This document shows, in pieces, positions 1-7,556 of a DNA stretch of 64,000 nt. Origin of the DNA: Bradyrhizobium glycinis (GTDB lineage: Bacteria; Pseudomonadota; Alphaproteobacteria; Rhizobiales; Xanthobacteraceae); the NCBI RefSeq assembly GCF_016031655.1, contig NZ_JACCHQ010000033.1:1-64000 (forward strand). Reading direction: 5' to 3'. Made by a program: the position numbers and the translations under genes. Under the pieces are notes generated by a model. The model was not told the origin of the DNA, made no database searches, and saw only the letters and a list, made by a program, of their open reading frames with translations. How positions within the stretch are numbered: position 1 is the stretch's first letter; each line of letters opens with the position of its first letter.

Positions 1-1663
1 ACTTCACCTCGCTCGCCACGACCGCGAAGCCGCGGCCGGCCTCGCCGGCGCGGGCGGCCTCGATGGTGGCGTTGAGCGCGAGCAAATTGGTCTGCTCGGC
101 AATCGCGGTGATCAGCTTGACCACCTCGCCGATCTGCTGGGCGGCATGCGACAGCTTGCCGATGCGGCCGTCGGTCTCCTTGGCCTGCATCACGGCAGCC
201 TCTGCGATGCGGCTGGAATCGCGCACCTGGCGGCCGATCTCCTCGACCGAGGCCGACAGCTCTTCGGTCGCGGTCGCGACCGACTGCATGTTGGAGGAGG
301 CCTGCTCGGAGACGCCGGCGACCTGGCTCGACAGGCTCTGCGTAGTCTCGGCGGTGCGGGTCAGCGTCGAAGCCGCCGATTCCAGCTGCACGGCCGAGGC
401 CGAGACGTTGGAGACGATGGCGCCGACCGCGCTCTCGAAATCGTCGGCAAAGCGGATCAGCTCGGCGCGGCGGCTTGCGGCCTGCTCGCGGTTCTGCGCT
501 TCGCTGGCGGCGGCATCGCGCTCGGCCTTTGCAACGGCCTGGATCTTGAACTCCTCGACGGCGCCGGCCATTTCGCCGATCTCATCCTTGCGGCCGAGAC
601 CCGGCAGCACCACGTCGAAATTGCCCGAGGCGAGCTCCCGCATCGCCTTGCACATCGCGATCATCGGCCGCGAGATGCCGGTGCCGAGCAGGAAGGCGAG
701 GACCGCACCGAGCAGCGTGCCGCCGACGGCCAGCATCAGCACCAGTTGCTCGGTCTGCCCAATGGTCGCCGCCGACTCCGAATCCAGCCGCTGCTGCTCG
801 GCGACGAGGTCCGCCTTCATGGCGGTGGCGCCTTGCTGGATCGCGCCAGCCGAGCCGCTCATGTTGGTGACGAGGTCATCGACGAGCTTGGCGTTGGCGA
901 TCAGCTTCTCCAGCGCCTCGCGATAGGCGCCGAGCAACGCCTTGGCATCTTTCAGCCCGGCGACGATCTTGTCGTCCATCGAATAGACCGCGCCGAGCGA
1001 GTTCTCGACGAATTTCAGCCGTGCCAGCGCGCTGGTGGCGATCGCCTGGTCGGACGTCAGCACGAAATTGGTCGCCGCCGCACTCGCGGTCTGGAACTGG
1101 GCATTGACCTGCTTGGTGCCGAACTCGATCGCCTGCGCTTCGGCGTCGGAGGCGTTGTTGCCGATGTCGTCGAGCTTGTATTTCAGGAGGTTGGCGTTGC
1201 GCTGGAGCTGGTTCTGCACCAGCAGCGCGCTGTCGCGCTTGGCCTGGAGCACCTTGGCGAAGGTCGCGGAGAAGTTGGAAAACTCCTTGGCGAGCTTGCC
1301 AAGGCTTTCCTGCCGCGCCGGCTTCGTGGCGGCCTTGACGGCCTGGTCGATGGCGTTCTTCAGGCTGGCCTCGGCATCGAGCGCCGCCTTGGCGTCGTCT
1401 TCCTTGCCGGTGACGACGAAATATTTGGCGGCCGAACGATAGGCGAGCAGCTCACGGTCGATATTGCGCGCGAGATCGGCCTCCGACACGCTGCTGCGGT
1501 AGGATCCGACCCCGGAGGCGACCCGCTCGAAGCCGAAATAGGAAAAGGCCATGCTGCCGGCGGAGATCACCAGCACGGCGGCGAAGCCGAGGATGATTTT
1601 TGCGCGGAACTTGAGGGTCGGAAATAGTGCACGCTTCGACGGCGATGCGGTACGCCCGGACAT
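1..1663 (-). CDS. Methyl-accepting chemotaxis protein (3' end beyond window)
   Basis: Read on the minus strand from ATG 1663 and open to the window edge, so the C-terminal end of the signalling domain is missing. The N-terminus has a membrane segment (about residues 20-42), then a long helical, probably periplasmic sensor region. A second membrane segment (VLMLAVGGTLLGAVLAF) leads into a HAMP domain (SRPMIAMCKAMRELASG). The cytoplasmic helical bundle carries the hallmark chemoreceptor tip (AEQTNLLALNATIEAARAGE) close to position 1. In this family the tip binds CheW and CheA and controls flagellar behaviour. An ATG at 1680 is in another frame. No chemotaxis genes are adjacent, so it looks like an orphan receptor. 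The ligand cannot be told. Confidence 0.93.
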   Translation of the reverse strand, partial: MSGRTASPSKRALFPTLKFRAKIILGFAAVLVISAGSMAFSYFGFERVASGVGSYRSSVSEADLARNIDRELLAYRSAAKYFVVTGKEDDAKAALDAEASLKNAIDQAVKAATKPARQESLGKLAKEFSNFSATFAKVLQAKRDSALLVQNQLQRNANLLKYKLDDIGNNASDAEAQAIEFGTKQVNAQFQTASAAATNFVLTSDQAIATSALARLKFVENSLGAVYSMDDKIVAGLKDAKALLGAYREALEKLIANAKLVDDLVTNMSGSAGAIQQGATAMKADLVAEQQRLDSESAATIGQTEQLVLMLAVGGTLLGAVLAFLLGTGISRPMIAMCKAMRELASGNFDVVLPGLGRKDEIGEMAGAVEEFKIQAVAKAERDAAASEAQNREQAASRRAELIRFADDFESAVGAIVSNVSASAVQLESAASTLTRTAETTQSLSSQVAGVSEQASSNMQSVATATEELSASVEEIGRQVRDSSRIAEAAVMQAKETDGRIGKLSHAAQQIGEVVKLITAIAEQTNLLALNATIEAARAGEAGRGFAVVASEVK

Positions 1664-1877
1664 TCCCAACCCCCGTTCATGTTCTTGCAGCGATTCTGCG
1701 GTCCGGAAGCAGCCCTTTCCGAACGTTGCGCAAAATTAGGGCAGAATCGTCAAGGGGTGGTAAACCCATCGGGGCATACGGGGAGCGGGTGCCGTGTTGC
1801 GGCTCACCGGAAAACGCCCTACTCTCGAATACTTATCAGGCACTTGGCATTAGACCGAGCCTCGAGGGAGAAACCGA

Positions 1878-3044
1878 GTGGGGCAAACCGATTTTCGGTT
1901 TGGCGGTGCGTCTGGCGTTGCCGTGGCCAAGTCGAAGGCCGCGAGCGTCGATGACGCCGTGGCCGAGCTGGCGGCCCAGCTCCCGTCCGACGGGCTGGCG
2001 CTGATCCTGGTGTTCCTCTCCCCCAGCTACGACCCCGATCGCTTCATTGCCGAGATCAGCCGGCAATTCGATGACACCCAGGTCTGCGGTTGTACCACCG
2101 CGGGCGAGCTTGCCCCCGATGGCTGGGACGAGAACAGCGTCGTGGCACTGGCGTTCAGCCGCGCCGACTTCTCCGCGGTGGTGCGCCCCATCTTCAACCT
2201 CGACAGCTTCCGCGTCGAGGACGGCCGCAGGATCGGCGGCGAGCTCCGGCACGAGCTGTTGCGGGCCACGCCGCAGGTCGAGCGCGGGAATCCCTTCGGC
2301 CTGGTCCTGATCGACGGGCTGTGCCGCCGCGAAGAAGCGGTGATGTCCGCGATCTATGCATCGCTTGACGATATTCCGGTCGTCGGCGGGTCGGCAGGCG
2401 ACGGGCTACGCTTCGAGAAGACGTTCGTGTTCTTCGACGGCAAGGCACACAGCAATGCCGCCCTGCTGATCCTGCTGAACACCTCGTTGCCGTTCCGCGT
2501 CTTCAAGTGCGACAATTTCGAGCCGCAGGCGCAGAAGATGGTGGTGACCGAGGCCGACATCGAAAACCGCACGGTCCGGGAGCTGAACGCAGAGCCTGCT
2601 GCGCAGGAATATTCGCGCGTGGTCGGCATCATGGACGCCAAGCTCGATCCGTTCTCCTTCGCCTCGCATCCGGTCCTGGTGCGCGTCGGCGGCGCCTATT
2701 ACGCGCGCTCGATCCAGCGCGTCGAGCCGGATGGCTCCCTGCATTTCTTCTGTGCTATCGACGAGGGCATGGTGCTGACCGCGGCGACGTCGCGAAGCCT
2801 GGTCGGTGCGGCCCGCGAGACGTTCGCCGACATCCGCGACCAGATCGGAGACGTCTCGCTCTATATCGGCTTCGAATGCCTGCTCCGCCGGCTCGATGCC
2901 GAGCAGCATCAGCTCGCCCGCGACATGTCGGAGCTGTACCGGCAGAACCGCGTGGTCGGCTTTCACACCTACGGCGAGCAGTTCGGCTCCATGCATGTGA
3001 ACCAGACCTTCACGGGAGTTGCGATCGGAAGGCGCCCGTCGTGA
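1878..3044 (+). CDS. FIST-domain sensor protein (NosP-like)
   Basis: 388 residues with FIST_N (about 20-225) and FIST_C (about 235-370), without signal peptide or membrane segment, so a soluble cytoplasmic sensor. It starts at GTG 1878 with GGGAG seven bases upstream. Its last four bases overlap the GTG start of the hybrid kinase that follows, a sign of translational coupling. FIST proteins next to such kinases include NosP, a haem-binding nitric oxide sensor that inhibits its partner kinase NahK. That this protein binds haem or NO is inference from the pairing; small amino-acid-like ligands are the alternative suggested for FIST domains. Confidence 0.85.
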   Translation: MGQTDFRFGGASGVAVAKSKAASVDDAVAELAAQLPSDGLALILVFLSPSYDPDRFIAEISRQFDDTQVCGCTTAGELAPDGWDENSVVALAFSRADFSAVVRPIFNLDSFRVEDGRRIGGELRHELLRATPQVERGNPFGLVLIDGLCRREEAVMSAIYASLDDIPVVGGSAGDGLRFEKTFVFFDGKAHSNAALLILLNTSLPFRVFKCDNFEPQAQKMVVTEADIENRTVRELNAEPAAQEYSRVVGIMDAKLDPFSFASHPVLVRVGGAYYARSIQRVEPDGSLHFFCAIDEGMVLTAATSRSLVGAARETFADIRDQIGDVSLYIGFECLLRRLDAEQHQLARDMSELYRQNRVVGFHTYGEQFGSMHVNQTFTGVAIGRRPS

Positions 3045-4405
3045 CGGACATGTGGCAGGGCCCCGATGCGATCGACCAGCTCAGGCGCGAGGCCGCCAAG
3101 CTGAGGAAGATCAATGCCGCGCTGATGTCGCGCGTCGAGCGCTCGATGGACCAGCAGCTCAACGCCTTTTCATTGTTCGAAACCGCCATCGCGCTCGACC
3201 ACAAGGTTCGGGACCGGACGCATCAATTGCGCGAGGCGCTGCATTCGGTCGAGCGCGCCAATGAGGGTCTCTACCGCGCCAAGCAGCAGGCGGAGGCGGC
3301 AAGCTCGCTGAAATCCTCCGTGCTGATCTCGGTCACCCACGATCTGTTGCAGCCGCTCAACGCGGCGCGTCTGACCCTGTCCGCGCTGATGGAGATGATG
3401 GAGTGTCAGGAAGCGGGCGTACTGATCGACCAGGCCAACCGCTCGCTGGTGATGCTGGAGGACCTGCTGCGCTCGCTGCTGGAGATCGCCAAGCTCGATG
3501 CCGGCGCGCTCAAGCCCGACGTGCGCGCGATCGCGCTGGCGCCCCTGTTCGAGCAGCTCCGCAACGAGTTCGAGCCGATCGCCGCGCGGCAAGGCCTGTC
3601 CTTGCGCATCCGCCCCGCTCAGCTCGCGGTGATGTCGGATGCGATGATGCTGCGGCGGATTCTGCAGAACCTGCTCGCCAATGCCATTCGCTATACCCGC
3701 AGCGGCGGCGTCGTGATGGGATGCCGGCCGCGCGGCGGCCAGATCTGCGTCCAGGTCTCCGACACCGGACCCGGGATCGCGCAGGCCCAGCAGGAAGCGA
3801 TCTTCCGCGAATTCCAGCGCGGCGATGCCACGGCGGCCGACCAGGCCGGCTTCGGGCTCGGCCTCTCCATCGTCCGCCGCTTCGCCAGCGCGCTCGGGCA
3901 CGAGGTGCGGCTGTCGTCACAGCTCGGCAAGGGATCGACCTTCACCCTGGAGCTGGAGCCGGCCGACCTCGCTGAGGTCGCCGACGAGGTGCAGGAGGTC
4001 GAGCCCACCGCGCGTCACTACGATTACAGCGGGCTCGAAGGCGCCAAGATCCTGCTGATCGAGAACGATCCGAACGGCTCGGACGCGATGGCCGCGCTGC
4101 TGGAGGAATGGGGCTGCGATGTCGCGACCACGCGATCGGCCGCGGATGCGCTCGTGCGCCTCAGCGAGCTCGGCGGCGCGCCCGATGTCGTCATCGCCGA
4201 CCTCCATCTCGATCACGGCGAGAGCGGCCTCTCGGCCATCACCGACGTGCGGGAGCATTTGAAGCTCGACGCGCCCGCCATGATCATCACCGCCGACTAT
4301 TCCGAGCAGGCGGCGAAGCAGGCGAGCCTCCAGGGCCTCGAAGTGCTGAAGAAGCCGATCAAGCCGGCGGAGATGCGGGCGCTGCTGTCGTTCCTGCTGA
4401 GCTGA
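3041..4405 (+). CDS. Hybrid histidine kinase with C-terminal receiver (NahK-like)
   Basis: About 454 residues from GTG 3041 (overlapping the FIST stop) or 451 from ATG 3050. Order: N-terminal coiled coil (about 5-90), dimerisation/phosphoacceptor helix with SVTHDLLQPLNAARL (the His is the likely phosphorylation site), ATPase domain with N box (LQNLLANAIRY), G1 (DTGPGIA) and G2 (GFGLGLSIVRR), then a receiver domain with the phosphoacceptor Asp in VVIADLHLDHGESG and a conserved Lys in LKKPIKP. There is no PAS, GAF or membrane segment, so input must come from a partner, most likely the FIST protein encoded just before. No DNA-binding output is nearby; phosphotransfer to an unlinked Hpt or regulator is likely. 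Confidence 0.9.
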   Translation: MTDMWQGPDAIDQLRREAAKLRKINAALMSRVERSMDQQLNAFSLFETAIALDHKVRDRTHQLREALHSVERANEGLYRAKQQAEAASSLKSSVLISVTHDLLQPLNAARLTLSALMEMMECQEAGVLIDQANRSLVMLEDLLRSLLEIAKLDAGALKPDVRAIALAPLFEQLRNEFEPIAARQGLSLRIRPAQLAVMSDAMMLRRILQNLLANAIRYTRSGGVVMGCRPRGGQICVQVSDTGPGIAQAQQEAIFREFQRGDATAADQAGFGLGLSIVRRFASALGHEVRLSSQLGKGSTFTLELEPADLAEVADEVQEVEPTARHYDYSGLEGAKILLIENDPNGSDAMAALLEEWGCDVATTRSAADALVRLSELGGAPDVVIADLHLDHGESGLSAITDVREHLKLDAPAMIITADYSEQAAKQASLQGLEVLKKPIKPAEMRALLSFLLS

Positions 4406-4453
4406 AGCGCGGATGATCTTCGCCTCGTCCTCCTTGCGGCGGGGCTATCGGAC

Positions 4454-4506
4454 GTAGCCAAGACAAAAATATCGAAAACAACCCCATGCAAAGTAGACGG
4501 GGCCTG
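4454..4506. repeat. 53-bp dispersed repeat, copy 1
   Basis: This AT-rich stretch between two convergent genes closely matches 40982-41034 over 53 bases, including an identical 18-base core (cgaaaacaaccccatgca). It begins 48 bases after the kinase stop and ends at the base before the stop codon of the minus-strand MarR gene. It is not an obvious hairpin. Its nature is unknown. Confidence 0.7.
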
Positions 4507-4974
4507 TCACTCCTCCTCCATCGCCTTGATTAAATTGTCGCGGAGCCTGACGACGCTTTTCTGCAGCCGCGCGAACTCATCCGGCTTGAGTCCGCTCGAC
4601 TTCACGAGATTCATGTGCATGCCTTTCTCGCGGAGGCGTCGGCCGGCGTCGGTGAGACTGACGCGCACCTGCCGCTCGTCGGCGGGATCGCGCTGGCGGC
4701 GCAAATAGCCCATCGCCTCGAGCTTTTTGAGGATCGGCGTCAGGGTATTGGATTCCAGGAACATCTTGTCGCCGAGTTCGCGCACGGTTTGGTCGTCCTG
4801 CTCCCACAGCGCCACGATCGCAATCCACTGCGGGTAGGTTAGGCCGAGTTCATCGAGGCCCGGCTTGTAGGCTCGTCCGTAGGCGAGGTTGGCCGAATAG
4901 ATCGCGAAACACAGGAAATCGTCGAGGCGCCGGTCGCCCTCGGCCGGTTTCGGTTTCGGCTTCTGATTGGTCAT
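4507..4974 (-). CDS. MarR-family regulator, OhrR-like
   Basis: Winged-helix MarR protein of about 155 residues from ATG 4974; upstream in-frame starts exist at 5019, 5046 and 5064. The 5064 start is unlikely because it abuts an operator-like motif. The N-terminal FLCFAIYSANLAYGRAY followed by LDELGLTYPQWIAIVALWE is the pattern of OhrR, in which the Cys of that segment is the peroxide-sensing residue. The recognition region LESNTLTPILKKLEAMGYL and wing (RDPADERQVRVSLT) are intact. OhrR repressors release DNA when the Cys is oxidised by organic hydroperoxide. The divergent neighbour is a VOC protein, not the usual Ohr peroxidase, so the signal could be another electrophile. Confidence 0.85.
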   Translation of the reverse strand: MTNQKPKPKPAEGDRRLDDFLCFAIYSANLAYGRAYKPGLDELGLTYPQWIAIVALWEQDDQTVRELGDKMFLESNTLTPILKKLEAMGYLRRQRDPADERQVRVSLTDAGRRLREKGMHMNLVKSSGLKPDEFARLQKSVVRLRDNLIKAMEEE

Positions 4975-5064
4975 TGAATCGTCTCTGGAATCGGCCCTGG
5001 GACCGTTCTTCAGGCTCATTGGGGCAACCCTTTCCGACACGGACATGTGAAGTTCCGCACGCAT

Positions 5065-5085
5065 ATATATCGCGTCCGATTAAAT
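5065..5085. promoter_or_regulatory. Operator-like motif, copy 1 (MarR side)
   Basis: Pattern ATATATCG-N4-CGAT-NN-AAT in the MarR/VOC divergent region. It overlaps a perfect 15-base palindrome TCCGATTAAATCGGA at 5075-5089. The same pattern recurs at 5134-5154, 69 bases away. This is a candidate binding site for the adjacent MarR regulator and probably covers its own promoter. Confidence 0.6.
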
Positions 5086-5133
5086 CGGAAGATTGACATT
5101 GAGGCTCCACGTTATTTTATATAGCGCACACGA

Positions 5134-5154
5134 ATATATCGTAAACGATCTAAT
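5134..5154. promoter_or_regulatory. Operator-like motif, copy 2 (VOC side)
   Basis: Second copy of ATATATCG-N4-CGAT-NN-AAT, in the same orientation as copy 1. It contains the inverted repeat ATCGT-AA-ACGAT (5138-5149) and ends 13 bases before the VOC gene start, just upstream of its ribosome-binding site. A repressor bound here would block transcription of that gene. Confidence 0.6.
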
Positions 5155-5167
5155 TTAGGAGAGAGCA

Positions 5168-5845
5168 ATGTCTGCCCGCAATGCCAACGAGACCACCCAA
5201 GCGCCAACGATCGACATGAAGCTCGAAGTCGTCGTCATCCCTGTTTCCGACGTCGATCGCGCCAAGAAGTTCTATGCGAACCTCGGATGGAGGCTCGACG
5301 CCGATTTCGCGGGGCCTGACGACTACCGCGTGATCCAGTTCACACCGCCCGGCTCCCCCTCCTCAGTCATCTTCGGCAAGAACGTGACCGCGGCGGCACC
5401 CGGCTCCGCCCAGGGCCTGTACCTGATCGTCTCCGACATTGAAGCCGCGCGAGACGATCTGCGAGGTCGCGGTGTCGAAGTCAGTGAGGTCTTCCACGCT
5501 GAAGGCGACGTACACACCGGACCCGACGAGCCTTATCTGTTCGGGCGCCGTCGGATTGTTGGCCTAGATCCCGCGCGCGCCAGCTATCGCTCGTACGTCT
5601 CGTTCAACGATCCCGACGGCAATGGCTGGCTGTTCCAGGAGATCACCACGCGATTGCCGGGACGCGTAGAGGCAGGAGGCACAACATTCACCTCCTCGTC
5701 CGAGCTCGCGAGCGCGCTCCGACGTGCGGCTGCGGCACACGGTGAGCACGAGAAGCGGAACGGCGGTCAGTACGATGCGAACTGGCCGGACTGGTACGCC
5801 GACTACATCGCCCGCGAGCAGGCCGGCCAGCCGTTGCCGGCTTGA
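5168..5845 (+). CDS. VOC-fold (glyoxalase/dioxygenase superfamily) protein
   Basis: 225 residues from ATG 5168, preceded by AGGAGAG. The core (about 15-165) has two beta-alpha-beta-beta-beta modules: LEVVVIPVSDVDRAKKFYANLGW opens the first and SYVSFNDPDGNGWLFQEITTR closes the second, as in glyoxalase I and bleomycin-resistance folds. A C-terminal extension of about 60 residues (from about 166, rich in Ala, Trp and Tyr) is not part of the usual VOC unit. The gene diverges from an OhrR-like regulator, so it is probably induced by an oxidant or electrophile. The substrate cannot be told from sequence. Confidence 0.85.
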   Translation: MSARNANETTQAPTIDMKLEVVVIPVSDVDRAKKFYANLGWRLDADFAGPDDYRVIQFTPPGSPSSVIFGKNVTAAAPGSAQGLYLIVSDIEAARDDLRGRGVEVSEVFHAEGDVHTGPDEPYLFGRRRIVGLDPARASYRSYVSFNDPDGNGWLFQEITTRLPGRVEAGGTTFTSSSELASALRRAAAAHGEHEKRNGGQYDANWPDWYADYIAREQAGQPLPA

Positions 5846-5881
5846 GCCGCGGCTCGCCTCGTTCCGACGACTGACGCCGGA

Positions 5882-6583
5882 CTATCCCGAGGGGGAATCG
5901 GCCTGCGAACGCTCCCGCTTCAGGCCGGCCCCCTCGCCGGCCAGCGTCGCGAAATCGATCCGGGACATTTCGACGATGGCCTTGGTGCGGCTAAGCACGT
6001 TGAGCTTGCGCAGGATGTCGGAGACGTGAACCTTCACCGTGGTCTCGGAGATATTCAGCTCGAAGGCGATCTGCTTGTTCTGCAGGCCGCGCTTGAGCAT
6101 TTCGAGCACGCGCAATTGCTGCGGGGTCAACTCGTGCAGGCGTTTCAGGAGATCCTGCGCCGGGCCGGCGGCGCGTTGCGGGCGGACCAGCCCGCGATAG
6201 GCGGCAGGGACACAGACCGCGCCGCGCAGCACCTCGCCGATCGACTGCGCCAGCTCCTGCTTGGAGGACGATTTGAGGATGTAGCCGGAGACGCCGAGCG
6301 ACAGGGCGCCGGACATGATCTGCGGATCCTGATGCCCGGACACGATGACGACGGGAATCCTGGGAAAGGCCTTGCGGATGCGGATGATACCCGACAGGCC
6401 CGTGGTGCCCGGCATCGACAGATCGAGCAGGATCAGGTCGAGCTCGGCAGCCGCCGCGGCCTGCTCGAGCGCCCCGTCGATAGACGTCGCCTGAAGGATC
6501 TCGGCCGCCGGCGCCACCATCTGGAGCGCCCCCTCGAGGGCCTCGCGAAACAACGGATGGTCTTCGACGATCAGAAATCGCAT
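5882..6583 (-). CDS. NarL/FixJ-type response regulator
   Basis: About 233 residues from ATG 6583; a GTG one codon earlier is also possible. The receiver domain (1-120) has the acidic pair in VEDHPLFREAL, the phosphoacceptor Asp in LILLDLSMPG and the conserved Lys in YILKSSS. The C-terminal LuxR helix-turn-helix is LTPQQLRVLEMLKRG..NKQIAFELNISETTVKVHVSDILRKL. It is a paralogue of the next regulator upstream on the same strand. Both follow an alcohol dehydrogenase and cytochrome gene, a context like the ExaE/AgmR regulators of PQQ dehydrogenases. No kinase is adjacent. An FNR/FixK-type box lies 99 bases before the start. Confidence 0.9.
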   Translation of the reverse strand: MRFLIVEDHPLFREALEGALQMVAPAAEILQATSIDGALEQAAAAAELDLILLDLSMPGTTGLSGIIRIRKAFPRIPVVIVSGHQDPQIMSGALSLGVSGYILKSSSKQELAQSIGEVLRGAVCVPAAYRGLVRPQRAAGPAQDLLKRLHELTPQQLRVLEMLKRGLQNKQIAFELNISETTVKVHVSDILRKLNVLSRTKAIVEMSRIDFATLAGEGAGLKRERSQADSPSG

Positions 6584-6681
6584 CACACGTGAGCCATTCC
6601 TGGTTGATTGCCTGGTTGATTGGTCAGATGATCGACGGGTTCGACGCCGAAACGAGAATGTCGCAGCCGGACCAGACCGGC

Positions 6682-6695
6682 TTGATCCAGATCAA
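6682..6695. promoter_or_regulatory. FNR/FixK-type box
   Basis: The sequence TTGATCCAGATCAA is a perfect match to the FNR/FixK consensus TTGAT-N4-ATCAA. It lies between the two response regulator genes, reading into the one at 5882-6583. In rhizobia FixK-class activators use such sites for low-oxygen induction. The distance to the start codon (about 99 bases) allows a promoter centred near -40 with a short leader. Confidence 0.65.
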
Positions 6696-6710
6696 GCAGG
6701 ATGTTGCGCG

Positions 6711-7403
6711 TCATTGCGGCCGCCCACGGTCGGCCCGCGCATAGGGCCGGGCCTTGGGATCCGGCAGGTCCACCTTGCCGATCTCGATGATCGCCTTGTT
6801 GCGGCTGAACAGGCCGAGCTTGCGCAGAATTTCGGTGATATGTGCCTTCACGGTGGATTCGGCGAGCTGAAGCTCCTGACCGATCTGCCGGTTCGGATAG
6901 CCGCGCCGCAGCAGATCGAGCACGCGAAGCTGTTGCGGCGTGAGCTCGCGCAGCTTGACCTCGATCGCCTTGCTGGCCTCGGCCCGGCGCCGCTGCGGCG
7001 TTGCCACGAAATCCTTCGGCACAGACACCGATCCATTCAGCACGCCCTCGATCGATTGCGCCAGCTCGCGCTTCGACAGCGACTTCGGCAGGAAACCGGC
7101 GGCCCCCAGCTCCAGCGCCTCGCGGACGACGCGCTGGTCCTCCTCGCTCGACACGATCGCGACCGGCAGGCGCGGATGGGCCTCGCGCAAGCGCAGAAAG
7201 CCGGAGAAGCCGGTCGCATCCGGCAGCAGGAGATCGAGCAGCGCGAGGTCGATGCCCTCGCCCTGCTCGGCCGTCAGGATGTGAAGGGCGTCCTCGATCG
7301 ACATCGCCTCGAAGATCCGCGCCTCCGGCAAGGCCAGCCGCACCGCATTGCCGAGCGCCTCGCGAAACAGCGGATGATCGTCGATGATCAGGAAGCTGGT
7401 CAT
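6711..7403 (-). CDS. NarL/FixJ-type response regulator (paralogue)
   Basis: About 230 residues from ATG 7403, with GAAGG upstream; the frame stays open to 7550 but that extension has no domain. The receiver starts MTSFLIIDDHPLFREAL, with the phosphoacceptor Asp in LALLDLLLPDATG and Lys in FLPKSLSK. The C-terminal LuxR domain has LTPQQLRVLDLLRRGYPNRQIGQELQLAESTVKAHITEILRKL-type helices. The similarity to the regulator just downstream suggests tandem duplication. It follows the cytochrome fusion gene by 153 bases on the same strand and probably belongs to the alcohol oxidation module. Confidence 0.9.
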   Translation of the reverse strand: MTSFLIIDDHPLFREALGNAVRLALPEARIFEAMSIEDALHILTAEQGEGIDLALLDLLLPDATGFSGFLRLREAHPRLPVAIVSSEEDQRVVREALELGAAGFLPKSLSKRELAQSIEGVLNGSVSVPKDFVATPQRRRAEASKAIEVKLRELTPQQLRVLDLLRRGYPNRQIGQELQLAESTVKAHITEILRKLGLFSRNKAIIEIGKVDLPDPKARPYARADRGRPQ

Positions 7404-7556
7404 GGCGCCTTCACAGGACTGCACCGCCGAATGCTGCGCCGTAGGGACATCCGCCGCCGCAGCGGAAGCGGCGGAACCATCCGGCATCCGTCCGGCACCG
7501 GGACGGTGCCGGATCAACGCTACCACATCCTCCTGATCGGGTTCGGTCAAGACCGT

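Noticed and set aside
146..1627. Long plus-strand open frame across the chemoreceptor gene
   Set aside because: The minus-strand reading gives a complete chemoreceptor with HAMP and tip motif; the plus-strand frame has no domain and is a GC-rich shadow.
2507..3040. N-terminal extension of the hybrid kinase frame into the FIST gene
   Set aside because: It overlaps the FIST domain in another frame; a GTG with classic overlap at 3041 explains the start.
4975..5064. Longer N-terminus for the OhrR-like regulator
   Set aside because: The start at 5064 abuts the operator-like motif and leaves no room for a leader; the OhrR-like part begins after 4974. Starts at 5019 or 5046 are not excluded.
6711..7550. 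Longer start for the second response regulator at 7550
   Set aside because: The added residues have no receiver features; MTSFLIIDDHP at 7403 is the normal receiver start.
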